Below, one piece after another: positions 8,507 through 15,924 of a stretch of DNA of 64,000 nt (position 1 is the stretch's first letter; every line of letters begins with the position of its first letter). The notes beneath the pieces are model-generated. The model was not told where the DNA came from. It was given only the letters and a program-made list of their open reading frames with translations, and ran no database searches. Location: assembly GCA_015069135.1 (NCBI GenBank), contig SVJE01000004.1, forward strand, positions 124,001-188,000, given 5' to 3'. This DNA comes from Oscillospiraceae bacterium (GTDB taxonomy: Bacteria; Bacillota; Clostridia; UBA1212; SIG427). A program made the position numbers and the translations under genes.

Positions 8507-9054
8507 TAATGTTCTAACTGCCTGCCAAGTACTCCGGCAGCAGCCTGGGTAAGTTTCTTTTCTACTTCACCCATGTTTGTTTTTGAATCTTCTGACAGAA
8601 TTATTACTGAACCCACTGCATCACCGTGGGCAAGAATAGGGGTGATGACCTGAGAACTGTAACTTTTCTGGTCGTCTTCTGTGATTGGAATCATGTTTCT
8701 GTTTCCGGTATCTGCTAAGACTGTACTTCTGTCTTCCATTATATTTTCCAGCTGCTTGCTTATACGGCGGGACATATAGTCTTTTCTTAAGGTACCGGCT
8801 ACAGCTATTACTGCATCTCTGTCAGTGATACAGGTCGGATGACCGCAAGCTTTGGACAAGCTTTCTGCATAGCCTGTTGCAAAATCTGTAAGATCTCCCA
8901 TTACGGAATATTTTCTTAGTATTATTCCGCCATCTTCTCCTGTGTAGATTTCAAGCGGATCTCCTTCACGGATGTGGAGGGTTCTTCTGATTTCTTTTGG
9001 GATAACTACGCGACCTAAGTCGTCGATGCGGCGAACAATTCCTGTTGCTTTCAT
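8506..9054 (-). CDS. spoVT: Stage V sporulation protein T, AbrB-family regulator
   Basis: The 182-residue product matches SpoVT in length and layout. An N-terminal AbrB-type swapped-hairpin DNA-binding domain (MKATGIVRRIDDLGRVVIPKEIRRTL) is followed by a C-terminal GAF domain (about 55-180). SpoVT acts in the forespore, tuning sigma-G-dependent genes late in sporulation. I start it at the ATG at 9054, with AAAAGGAG upstream at good spacing and a sigma-G-like promoter about 40 bp further. The frame stays open upstream through 9055-9384, so a longer read-through form is possible (see the 9055-9443 entry). The first 35 bases of the gene are part of a perfect 37-bp direct repeat with 15305-15341. 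Confidence 0.93.
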   Translation of the reverse strand: MKATGIVRRIDDLGRVVIPKEIRRTLHIREGDPLEIYTGEDGGIILRKYSVMGDLTDFATGYAESLSKACGHPTCITDRDAVIAVAGTLRKDYMSRRISKQLENIMEDRSTVLADTGNRNMIPITEDDQKSYSSQVITPILAHGDAVGSVIILSEDSKTNMGEVEKKLTQAAAGVLGRQLEH

Positions 9055-9059
9055 ATATA
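9023..9059. repeat. 37-bp direct repeat, left copy (spoVT 5' end)
   Basis: This stretch covers the spoVT start codon and the next ten codons plus a few leader bases. It is identical over 37 bp to 15305-15341, in the same orientation and 6282 bp apart. The match ends abruptly on both sides. Confidence 0.9.
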
Positions 9060-9443
9060 AAAACTCCTTTTCACTATTTAATGGTGTGGAGTTAGTATGT
9101 GGAATATTGCCATTATTATACTCATTTGACACGATTCTCAGGATTTCTTTAACGGTTTGTGTGAGATCTTCTTCACGCCACATTCGGTTTATAGTGCATC
9201 CAAATTGTTTGATCTCAAAGTCACTTCTTCGATTTTGGATTTGCTGTATTGGAACATCATACATTTTGGAAATGAATGCATCAGAAGCTTTCTCAAAAAG
9301 TGTTTCTAATTGGCTTTGGCTCATTCTGAAAAAATCTGCCGGAAAATTAGAAATCGTCACATGATGAAAGCCTCGTTTTTTCAATTCATCTTTAATCCAT
9401 TTTCCTTTTTTTCTGAATAATCATAGTATTCTTCTTTATACAT
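9055..9443 (-). pseudogene. Unknown reading frame joined in frame to spoVT; frameshifted or -1 frameshift dependent
   Basis: An ATG at 9443 with AGGATAG upstream opens a 20-codon frame (MYKEEYYDYSEKKENGLKMN). Its codons 11-13, GAA AAA AAG, carry A_AAA_AAG in phase (9411-9405). A -1 shift there enters a second frame that runs without stop (KWIKDELKKRGFHH, then MSQSQLETLFEKASDAF and DLTQTVKEILRIVSNEY) for about 110 codons straight into spoVT. I do not recognise the protein. It could be a decayed gene broken at a homopolymer, a sequencing error, or a true frameshift fusion. Its last part overlaps the putative spoVT promoter and ribosome binding site, which argues that the spoVT start at 9054 is the main one. 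This fills most of the gap between spoVT and the beta-helix lipoprotein gene. Confidence 0.45.
9093..9121 (-). promoter_or_regulatory. Sigma-G/sigma-F type promoter for spoVT
   Basis: On the minus strand GTATA (9121-9117) is followed after 17 bp by CATACTA (9099-9093). Both fit the forespore consensus (GHATR, CATWHTA), as expected for spoVT. Confidence 0.65.
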
Positions 9444-9600
9444 AGTCTATCCTGCCTTTATTTGCCCCTTCATAATATAAACACAACTGAAAAATTCAAA
9501 ATATAGTCGCTTTTTAAAAAAATTTTCAAATTATATTTTTCCACGTTAACAATTATATATGCTTCATATCTCAATGTCATCGGCAAAGAATCGTCTTTTT

Positions 9601-9644
9601 ATAGGCAAAATATAGGCACAAAATAGGCAAGATATAGGTATAAC
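9601..9644. repeat. Four 11-bp direct repeats (ataggca...)
   Basis: Four abutting 11-bp units begin ataggcaaaat, ataggcacaaa, ataggcaagat and ataggtataac. The exact one-turn spacing suggests a protein-binding iteron cluster. The rest of 9444-9600 is A/T rich with nothing I can name except a possible -10 (TATATT on the minus strand near 9470). Confidence 0.7.
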
Positions 9645-9645
9645 G

Positions 9646-9674
9646 AAAGGCACCGCTATATGAGCGATGCCTTT
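9646..9674 (-). terminator. Terminator of the VTC/DUF4956/beta-helix operon
   Basis: Arms aaaggcaccgct (9646-9657) and agcgatgccttt (9663-9674) form a 12-bp stem (one G-U on the minus strand) with a 5-nt loop, 30 bp after the operon's last stop. The T-tract is short. Confidence 0.65.
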
Positions 9675-9704
9675 GCTGTGTGTTTTGCAAGATATATCTC
9701 TATA

Positions 9705-11567
9705 TTAACTTGCTTTAAATTCGCCCGATTCGGAACCAACTGTTAGCGTATAGCTTTCTCCTTTTTTGATATTGGGACTTGAGAGAATCACAACTGCGAA
9801 GTTAAGCTCGGGTGAATGTTCAATAATTGTTTTTCCACTTTTATCTTTTAATACAATCTTTGTGCCTGCGCTTTGATTACCAACGCTTATGGCAACCACA
9901 CCTTGCTCGGAATCGCTAAAGGATTGAGCCATACCCTGAGCACCTGTTCCTATAAAGGTTCCTCCTGTAATAATACCACTCTTATCATAGTCAAGCGTTG
10001 CGGTATCACCTTGTGTGGGACCGACAACTGTTGTGTGTCCTCCCGAAATCTCCAAAGTGCCGTTGGCGTCCAAACCGTCACCGGAAGAATTGATATAGAG
10101 CGTACCACCCGATATTTTAATGCTGCCATTGGAGTTGGCTGACATACCTCCACCGTGACCTCCGCCACCAGGTTTGCCGCCACCCATACCACCGGGGCCT
10201 CCGCCGAACATTCCGTCACGGCCACCTTCGTTACCGCTTTGGTCGGTGCCGCCTGCAGCGTTCAGTCCGTCGTCACTCGCCTTAAGTTTAATATCTCCAC
10301 CTTGCACGTCTATGTGCAGAGCCTCAAGGCCTTCATAACTCTCGCTAATATCAATATTGCCGGCAGTAACGGTCAATGTATCTTCGGCGTGAATAGCATC
10401 GTCACCCGATGCAATGATAAAAGTTCCGCCGTTAATGATAACCGAAACATCCGAGTGTACCGAATCATCTGCCGAGTTGATGGTAATTTTACCTCCCGAA
10501 ATCAGCAGACTGTTTGTGGCTTTGAGTCCCTTCATACTTGTGCTGCTTTCATCGGTTGTGGTGGTTGAACTTTGTGAGCCGCTCGGTCGCATTTCACCGG
10601 GTCTGCCACCGCCATGTCCTCCACCCATGAAACCGCCAAAGTTATCTGAATGTTCCTTACTTCCGTTTTCACTACCACCACCAACAAGAAGATCTATCGT
10701 ACCGTCTGCTATCTGCATATAAGCACCGGCGGCTATGCCATCGCCTTCAGCTTCTGCTTTAATCGTTCCACCCCCGATATAAATAAAACCAAGGGAGGTA
10801 TCATCGGTATTCTCGGCGTGTATGGCATCCTTGCCGGCATCAATGTTAAGTGTTGCATTTGCAATTCTTACACTGTCGTTGGCATCTAAACCGTGAGAAG
10901 CGGAATTGACTGTATAGGTTCCGCCGGTTAACACAAGGTCATCTTTGCAGACAATGCCGTGGGCTGCAGGAGAAGTAACCGTCAAAGAACCTGTTCCGTT
11001 GAGTGTCAAATCTTGCTTTGAAAATACAGCGGCATCGATATTATTATCGTCAATAGCAGTAAAAGTTCCACCATTGGCAAGTGTGTTAGTGGTTCCATCG
11101 GCAAGAGTTAAGAACACCTTATCGGCTTCAAGGATATAGAGCGCCGCCGAGGTTTTGCTTGTAATATTGGCACCGTTCAGAACGATTTGCAGTTTCGCCG
11201 TATCGGGTGCATCGACAATCAGCATACCGTCAGTCAGCTCACCTGAAACAATATAGGTCGCTTCTTCGGTGATAGTAATTTTTGAACCGGATATCTTAAC
11301 GCTATTCGAACTTGATGTAGCCGCCCCACCGTTCAGTTTGATGTTAACTGCCTTGCTCTCATCATAGTCGGTTTTATTATCTCGCTCGGTAAACATATCC
11401 GCATCAGTTTTTGAAAAATCGACCTCTACGGGGGCAGCGTCGGATGATGTACCATCTTGATTTTCACTCGGCGTATCATTCTTATCGTTTCCGCAACCCG
11501 CAAGAAGCGAAAGCATCAATGTTAAAATCAGTAAAACAGATAATATCTTCTTCATAAAATCACCCAT
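9705..11567 (-). CDS. Beta-helix carbohydrate-binding lipoprotein (Cthe_2159 family)
   Basis: The 620-residue protein begins with a lipoprotein signal (ILTLMLSLLAGCG). It then consists of repeated strands typical of the Cthe_2159 parallel beta-helix family, for example GLDANDSVRIANATLNI, DAIHAENT and DDGLNAAGG. The founding Clostridium thermocellum member binds acidic polysaccharide (polygalacturonate). Two Gly/His/Met-rich inserts interrupt the helix (about residues 305-335 and 460-495: GGFMGGGHGGGRPGEM, MFGGGPGGMGGG). Its ATG overlaps the DUF4956 stop (TAATG). A second ATG at 11555 with GGGTGA just upstream is an alternative start. It is last in the VTC operon, so it may bind the polymer made or exported by its neighbours. 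G+C looks higher than in the flanks. Confidence 0.88.
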   Translation of the reverse strand: MGDFMKKILSVLLILTLMLSLLAGCGNDKNDTPSENQDGTSSDAAPVEVDFSKTDADMFTERDNKTDYDESKAVNIKLNGGAATSSSNSVKISGSKITITEEATYIVSGELTDGMLIVDAPDTAKLQIVLNGANITSKTSAALYILEADKVFLTLADGTTNTLANGGTFTAIDDNNIDAAVFSKQDLTLNGTGSLTVTSPAAHGIVCKDDLVLTGGTYTVNSASHGLDANDSVRIANATLNIDAGKDAIHAENTDDTSLGFIYIGGGTIKAEAEGDGIAAGAYMQIADGTIDLLVGGGSENGSKEHSDNFGGFMGGGHGGGRPGEMRPSGSQSSTTTTDESSTSMKGLKATNSLLISGGKITINSADDSVHSDVSVIINGGTFIIASGDDAIHAEDTLTVTAGNIDISESYEGLEALHIDVQGGDIKLKASDDGLNAAGGTDQSGNEGGRDGMFGGGPGGMGGGKPGGGGHGGGMSANSNGSIKISGGTLYINSSGDGLDANGTLEISGGHTTVVGPTQGDTATLDYDKSGIITGGTFIGTGAQGMAQSFSDSEQGVVAISVGNQSAGTKIVLKDKSGKTIIEHSPELNFAVVILSSPNIKKGESYTLTVGSESGEFKAS

Positions 11568-12262
11568 TACAATTCTGTGCCGACTGTTTCCTGTTTAGAC
11601 ACCGCAATTTCAAGATTTCCATTACGGCAACGGATTTTATCGATCATCTCTTTTTCACGGGTAACGTCACGGAGCATTACGTTGTATGTAAGCTTGAACA
11701 TACTTCCCATATTCGTACTCTTAACACGGACAAGGTCGTGAGTGGTTGTAAACTCAGCGAAGATATCATCAAAAATGCCTGAATAATCCAAGTCTTCGGG
11801 AATAGTGATGGTAAAGGTCTTAAAGGTGGCTGCGTTTTTCTTTGTTCCAAAATCCAAGCGGTTATAAAGTACAAACATAATACACATAACCGCCGTGAAC
11901 AGCAACGCAAATCCAAGGTATCCCATACCTGCTATAAGACCTGCACCCATAGCTAAAAACAAGGTGCAGATTTCCTTTGCCGTGCCGGGAACAGAGCGAA
12001 AACGCACAAGGCTAAATGCACCTGCCACCGCAACACCTGTTCCTACGTTACCGTTTACCATCATAATAACAACGCAAACTACCGCAGGGAGCAAAGCCAA
12101 TGTTACAACAAAGCTTTTGGTATATCGTGTGCGATACATATAGGCAAACGCCATTAAAATACCGATAACGAGAGATGCGCCAAGGCAGAGTAAAAAGTCG
12201 GTCACGCTGATGACCGCCGTTAAATCTGTATCAAATAATCCTTTAAATAAATTTTCAAGCAT
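11567..12262 (-). CDS. DUF4956 membrane protein
   Basis: The 231-residue protein has four to five membrane segments in its first 135 residues (DFLLCLGASLVIGILMAFAYMY, FVVTLALLPAVVCVVIMMV, then LFLAMGAGLIAGMGYLGFALLFTAV). These enclose the family's conserved loop GVAVAGAFSLVRFRSVPGTAKEI. A soluble alpha/beta domain of about 90 residues faces the cytoplasm. DUF4956 proteins of this type usually sit beside VTC-domain polyphosphate polymerases; their role is not established, and a partner or channel for the polymerase is an inference. It overlaps the VTC gene by 8 bp and the lipoprotein gene by 1 bp. Confidence 0.88.
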   Translation of the reverse strand: MLENLFKGLFDTDLTAVISVTDFLLCLGASLVIGILMAFAYMYRTRYTKSFVVTLALLPAVVCVVIMMVNGNVGTGVAVAGAFSLVRFRSVPGTAKEICTLFLAMGAGLIAGMGYLGFALLFTAVMCIMFVLYNRLDFGTKKNAATFKTFTITIPEDLDYSGIFDDIFAEFTTTHDLVRVKSTNMGSMFKLTYNVMLRDVTREKEMIDKIRCRNGNLEIAVSKQETVGTEL

Positions 12263-12998
12263 TTGTAGTTACCTCCAACATATTATATGAATTAATTTTA
12301 TGGGTTTGAGGGAAAATCAGCGTTCTGTACACCGTTCCGTATTTTGAAAAGGATGTTTTATATATCTTTTCTTTTGATAGCACTTCAGTCATCCAAAGAG
12401 GAATACCGCCACTGCATTTAATTTCCATCAGCACTTTGCCTTCGGGTAAAATCGGTGTCCCGTAGGTATCGGATTGCAAAGACAGATCATCTTGTCTGCA
12501 AAGTATATTATCATCAAAAGTTACACGGAAGTCGCTGCCGTCCTTCGCATAATATGCCTCACGCTCATAGGAAAGGAATACCGTAGGATGAAGTGTGCCG
12601 TAAAGTTCCATAAAATAATCAATTTCATTTGATATTTGCGTATGCTTATCGGTATGCTTTTCTCCTGACAGCCATTTCATTGCTTCGTTTTCCGGCAAGT
12701 GTATTCTTCGCTTATATACCACGTGTTTAAATTTCTTTTTCAGTTCCACAAAAACGATACTATCGGCATCGGCTTTGCTATAACTTCGTATGCGCAGCTT
12801 TTCCTTATATGTCGGTTTTTCAATGGAACGGCGAATTAATAGATAAGTGTCCGTATCAAAATAAAGGTTGCGAATGGTGGTTCTTCCGTATTTATCAAGC
12901 TTCATATACGGTGTCATCGCTGCAAGGACTCGTTCCTTTTGCTCGGTTGTGAGCATATATTTCAGTTCATATCTCTTAAATACGGTTTGAAACGCCAT
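12255..12998 (-). CDS. VTC-domain polyphosphate polymerase
   Basis: The 247-residue protein is a stand-alone VTC catalytic domain (triphosphate tunnel fold), like the yeast vacuolar transporter chaperone Vtc4 core that makes polyphosphate from ATP. Basic and acidic tunnel residues are visible in FKRYELKYML, TIRNLYFDT, YKEKLRIRSY, VFVELKKKFKHVVYKRRI and VLMEIKCSGGIP. Bacterial members occur with DUF4956 and beta-helix or CotH proteins. AGGAGG precedes the start at ideal spacing but lies in one arm of a perfect hairpin (13005-13040). A promoter with a response-regulator-type repeat lies within the gap to the kinase gene, so this is the first gene of a regulated three-gene operon. Confidence 0.9.
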   Translation of the reverse strand: MAFQTVFKRYELKYMLTTEQKERVLAAMTPYMKLDKYGRTTIRNLYFDTDTYLLIRRSIEKPTYKEKLRIRSYSKADADSIVFVELKKKFKHVVYKRRIHLPENEAMKWLSGEKHTDKHTQISNEIDYFMELYGTLHPTVFLSYEREAYYAKDGSDFRVTFDDNILCRQDDLSLQSDTYGTPILPEGKVLMEIKCSGGIPLWMTEVLSKEKIYKTSFSKYGTVYRTLIFPQTHKINSYNMLEVTTNA

Positions 12999-13004
12999 AA
13001 AAAA

Positions 13005-13040
13005 CCTCCTGTACTTAAGTTACACTCATTGTACAGGAGG
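13005..13040 (-). terminator. Hairpin that hides the VTC ribosome binding site (terminator-like)
   Basis: Perfect 10-bp arms cctcctgtac (13005-13014) and gtacaggagg (13031-13040) flank a 16-nt loop. On the minus-strand transcript the 3' arm contains AGGAGG and is followed by TTTTTT and the VTC ATG. Transcripts reading through from the kinase would fold it. Transcripts starting at the internal promoter (-10 at 13033-13028) would lack the 5' arm. Confidence 0.75.
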
Positions 13041-13060
13041 AAGATTGAAGTTTTATTGAA
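13028..13060 (-). promoter_or_regulatory. Response-regulator-type promoter of the VTC operon
   Basis: On the minus strand TTCAAT-N5-TTCAAT (13060-13044) is followed after 10 bp by the -10 TACAAT (13033-13028). The 20-bp block 13041-13060 matches 15035-15054, at the response regulator promoter, at 18 of 20 positions. Confidence 0.65.
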
Positions 13061-13073
13061 TTTATTTAATTTT

Positions 13074-14330
13074 TTAGAGTGTGGGGATCTGCACCCTGAA
13101 TTCTACGAATCCATCAAAGCAGTGCACCGCGATATTACCTTTGTGTGAGGTGGTAATTGCTTTAGCAATAGCAAGTCCGAGACCGTAATGCTTGTCCTCA
13201 CCGTTACGGGCGGTATCCACACGATAAAAACGCTCAAAGATTTTTTCGCGCTGTTCTACGGGAATTTCATCCCCTTTATTTATTACCGAGAGCTTTGCAT
13301 ACCCGTGTTCCTTAGTCAAGGTTAGCCATACTTCGCCCTGTTCTTTGCTGTGGCGGATAGCGTTATCAAGTAAAATGGACACAATCTGTTTAAGCTGCGT
13401 GCTGTTACCAATCACACTAATATTTTCTGCAATATTATTATTTAAGTTAAGTCCTTTTTCAAAGGCAACACTTTCAAATGGGAGCGCTTCACCGGCTACA
13501 AGACGGCTGAAATCAATATGTTCCATTTGTGGTGTTACATTCTCTGTTCGGGCAAGATCAAGAAGCTGTCCTACAAGCATTCCCATACGCTCGTTTTCAT
13601 ACTGAATGTTTTGAAGCCATTGGTTGTCGCCAATCTCACGGGACAAGAGTTCTGCGTTTGCACTTACCACCGATACCGGTGTTTTCAGTTCGTGACCTGC
13701 ATCGGATATAAACTGCTTCTGCTTTTGATAGTTTTCTTCAAGAGGATTTACAATTTTTCTTGCAAGGAATACCGACAGGAAGAAAAACAACACCAACGCA
13801 ACGCCGCCAAAGATAAGTGTATATCGGAACAAGGTCATTGCGCTCTCGTTAACAACTGTATTATCCATAAAGGCGACAAGGGTATATCCGCCTTTATCTG
13901 CTTTGTAAAAAGCAAGGTTGTGTTCGGTACCGATACTTTTGTTGTCTTTAATGATGTTTTTAGCCAAATTCAATAAGTCGTCATTGGTATGTACCGTCGG
14001 CGGTTCGTTCTTTATCTCAAGAATGTCACCGTCATAGGAAACAGCAACTGTGTAAAAGGTGGATAACTGAAACATTGGTGACTGCGGATCAAATCCGGGG
14101 TTGAAACCGTGATTACCGTCAGGTCTTGGTCTATTGGGTGGCATCATTTCTCCAAACGAATTTGGAAGTGAATACATTTCAGCGTGTGCCTGAAGCATCT
14201 GTTCATTTTGTTTTTTCATTTCAAAATAACTTGATGCATAAATCACACCAAGTGTTCCAACCCACAAAAGCACCAGTATAGACATAATAGCAGCAACGAT
14301 TTTTCTGCGAGACTTTTTAAACATCGTCAC
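13074..14330 (-). CDS. Sensor histidine kinase
   Basis: This is a 418-residue membrane kinase. Two membrane segments (about 12-32 and 170-190) bracket an extracytoplasmic sensor of about 135 residues with a Met/Pro-rich patch (MMPPNRPRPDGNHGFNPGF). The cytoplasmic part has the phospho-acceptor H-box (FISDAGHELKTPVSVV), N-box (DNAIRHS), F-box region (IFERFYR) and G-box (GLGLAI), all intact. It overlaps the response regulator gene by 14 bp, so the pair is co-translated. The signal is unknown. Confidence 0.95.
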   Translation of the reverse strand: MTMFKKSRRKIVAAIMSILVLLWVGTLGVIYASSYFEMKKQNEQMLQAHAEMYSLPNSFGEMMPPNRPRPDGNHGFNPGFDPQSPMFQLSTFYTVAVSYDGDILEIKNEPPTVHTNDDLLNLAKNIIKDNKSIGTEHNLAFYKADKGGYTLVAFMDNTVVNESAMTLFRYTLIFGGVALVLFFFLSVFLARKIVNPLEENYQKQKQFISDAGHELKTPVSVVSANAELLSREIGDNQWLQNIQYENERMGMLVGQLLDLARTENVTPQMEHIDFSRLVAGEALPFESVAFEKGLNLNNNIAENISVIGNSTQLKQIVSILLDNAIRHSKEQGEVWLTLTKEHGYAKLSVINKGDEIPVEQREKIFERFYRVDTARNGEDKHYGLGLAIAKAITTSHKGNIAVHCFDGFVEFRVQIPTL

Positions 14331-15000
14331 ACCTCAATTCATATCCGATACCACGTACGGCTTTTATCTCCACCTTTGCACCGACAAAAGTCAATTTTTT
14401 GCGAGTAAATGACATATATACTTCCACATTATTGTATTCTGTTTCACTATCAAATCCCCAAATTTTAACTGCAAGTTGCTCACGGGTAAGGATTTGATCA
14501 CTGTTTGCAATTAAGTATTCAAGGATTCGGTATTCCTTTTCGCTGAGTCGAACACTCTGACCATTAGTAGCGCAAGATAATGTGAGAGTGCTTGTATCAA
14601 GAGTAATGTCGGCAAAAGAAAGAATGCCATCCGTCGTGCCGAGCGTTCGTCTACCGAGAGCACGGAGGCGTGCGAGTAATTCTTTAGTCATAAATGGCTT
14701 TGTTAAGTAATCGTCTGCGCCACTGTCAAGACCTTTAACCTTATCGTCAATCTCAGCTTTTGCGGTAAGCATCAATATTGGTGTTACAATTCCTTGGCTT
14801 CGAACATTCTTTGCAATCTCGTATCCATCCATCTCAGGGAGCATAACGTCCAAAATAACAATATCGTAAATATTGCTCTCTATGGCGGCCAAACCGTCAA
14901 TGCCGTTAGAATAATGATCCACTTCGTATTTTTCAAGACGCAGGATTTCACATAGGGCCTCTGCCATTCTTTTTTCATCTTCAACGAGTAAAATCCTCAT
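14317..15000 (-). CDS. OmpR-family response regulator
   Basis: The 227-residue protein has a receiver domain (MRILLVEDEKRM, phospho-acceptor Asp in IVILDVMLPEMDG, Lys in DDYLTKPF) and a winged-helix output domain (LSEKEYRILEYLIANSDQILTREQLAVKIWG, VRGIGYEL). I start it at the ATG at 15000, with GGAGGTG upstream, rather than at the in-frame ATG at 15024 which lies over the -10. Its own promoter and that of the VTC operon carry the same paired TTCAAT motif with 11-bp spacing, the usual form of an OmpR-family site, so it probably regulates itself and that operon. Confidence 0.95.
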   Translation of the reverse strand: MRILLVEDEKRMAEALCEILRLEKYEVDHYSNGIDGLAAIESNIYDIVILDVMLPEMDGYEIAKNVRSQGIVTPILMLTAKAEIDDKVKGLDSGADDYLTKPFMTKELLARLRALGRRTLGTTDGILSFADITLDTSTLTLSCATNGQSVRLSEKEYRILEYLIANSDQILTREQLAVKIWGFDSETEYNNVEVYMSFTRKKLTFVGAKVEIKAVRGIGYELRCDDV

Positions 15001-15022
15001 ATGGACACCTCCAGATACAAGC

Positions 15023-15054
15023 ATTATACCATAAAAGATTGAAAATTTATTGAA
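15023..15054 (-). promoter_or_regulatory. Autoregulated promoter of the two-component operon
   Basis: On the minus strand TTCAAT-N5-TTCAAT (15054-15038) is followed after 9 bp by TATAAT (15028-15023). No good -35 hexamer is present; the repeat occupies its place, as in activator-dependent promoters. The remaining 15055-15304 has a weak hairpin (aaagccg/cggctt, 15072-15105) and nothing else I can name. Confidence 0.65.
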
Positions 15055-15304
15055 GAAATATGTATATAGAAAAAAGCCGTATGAGCTTTAATACCTATCC
15101 GGCTTTATGTAACAGTTTGAAAGTTCAATTTTGGCTGTTCAAACTAGTCGATTTCTGATGCATATTAGAATATATTCTGCCCCTTTCTTAAATCGCCGAA
15201 AACCTATTTGACTAGATTTTGTACAAATGGGGTTGGACAAAAATCAACAAAAAAAACAATGTTGATACGGCTTTATAGCTCTTGGTGTTATTATAACACG
15301 AGCC

Positions 15305-15341
15305 TCGATGCGGCGAACAATTCCTGTTGCTTTCATATATA
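15305..15341. repeat. 37-bp direct repeat, right copy (spoVT fragment)
   Basis: This is a perfect copy of 9023-9059 on the same strand. It holds a spoVT start codon and ten codons, then diverges, so no SpoVT can be made from it. The flanking sequence lacks the sigma-G-like promoter seen at the left copy. Confidence 0.9.
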
Positions 15342-15385
15342 TCTATTATATCTATCTCCTTGTTTACAAATTATGATGTTAGTAT

Positions 15386-15414
15386 TTGTGGTTTTAGCAG
15401 TTTTATACTATAAT
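15386..15414 (+). promoter_or_regulatory. Possible promoter of the 15444 gene
   Basis: TTGTGG (15386-15391), 17 bp, TATAAT (15409-15414); the gene starts 29 bp later. Confidence 0.55.
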
Positions 15415-15443
15415 GTTAGGTAAAATTGGCGGAGGTATAAAAC

Positions 15444-15887
15444 ATGCTTATTAAAACAATAGTTGATAAAAATCATGAAGGTGCAGTTAATTTAGGGTGC
15501 TATGAAACAGAGACAGAAGAAGGTGTGTCTGTTAGTGTTGAATTATGGATCGCTGAAATCGATTATGATAACACTTTTGTTAAAAATATTGCTGAGGAAG
15601 CGTCCAAATGGTGTGTTCATACCACATATATTTACGATTACGAGAGTAGTACAGATGCCGGTAATGGACGTGATGATTATTTTAAGGAAGAAAACGATAT
15701 GGAAATAAACATTGCTGATTGTATTGTAAAAGATGGTGAATTTTCAGGTGTTGTATGCAAAGCCTTCGAGAGAGAGAGTTTTGTGTTGGTAACCTACCCT
15801 AAAAAATGTATTGGTCATTCCGGCAATTATAGTGGAAAAGGATATCATTTTTACAGGACAATGGACTTTGAATTATTGAGGAAATAA
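15444..15887 (+). CDS. Unknown 147-residue protein
   Basis: I do not recognise this protein. It is acidic and probably cytoplasmic, with no signal peptide or membrane segment. It looks like a single alpha/beta domain (LGCYETETEEGVSVSVELWIAEIDYD) with a Gly/Tyr-rich end (GHSGNYSGKGYHFYRTMDF). GGAGG precedes the ATG at good spacing and a promoter lies upstream, so I think it is real. The next gene begins 37 bp later and may be co-transcribed. Confidence 0.65.
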   Translation: MLIKTIVDKNHEGAVNLGCYETETEEGVSVSVELWIAEIDYDNTFVKNIAEEASKWCVHTTYIYDYESSTDAGNGRDDYFKEENDMEINIADCIVKDGEFSGVVCKAFERESFVLVTYPKKCIGHSGNYSGKGYHFYRTMDFELLRK

Positions 15888-15924
15888 CAAAGTATAAAAG
15901 AGTAGTAAAAGGAATGAGACTTTG

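Noticed and set aside
9705..11140. Several plus-strand open frames within the beta-helix lipoprotein gene
   Set aside because: They are antisense shadows of a repetitive, Gly/Thr-rich gene with no start signals.
15072..15105. Hairpin aaagccg/cggctt as a terminator of the island
   Set aside because: Only about seven good pairs, a long loop and no T-tract; it ends no gene on either strand.
9023..15341. The 37-bp repeats as target-site duplication of a transposon
   Set aside because: They are too long for a transposase footprint, consist of gene-specific spoVT sequence, and no inverted repeats or transposase lie inside.
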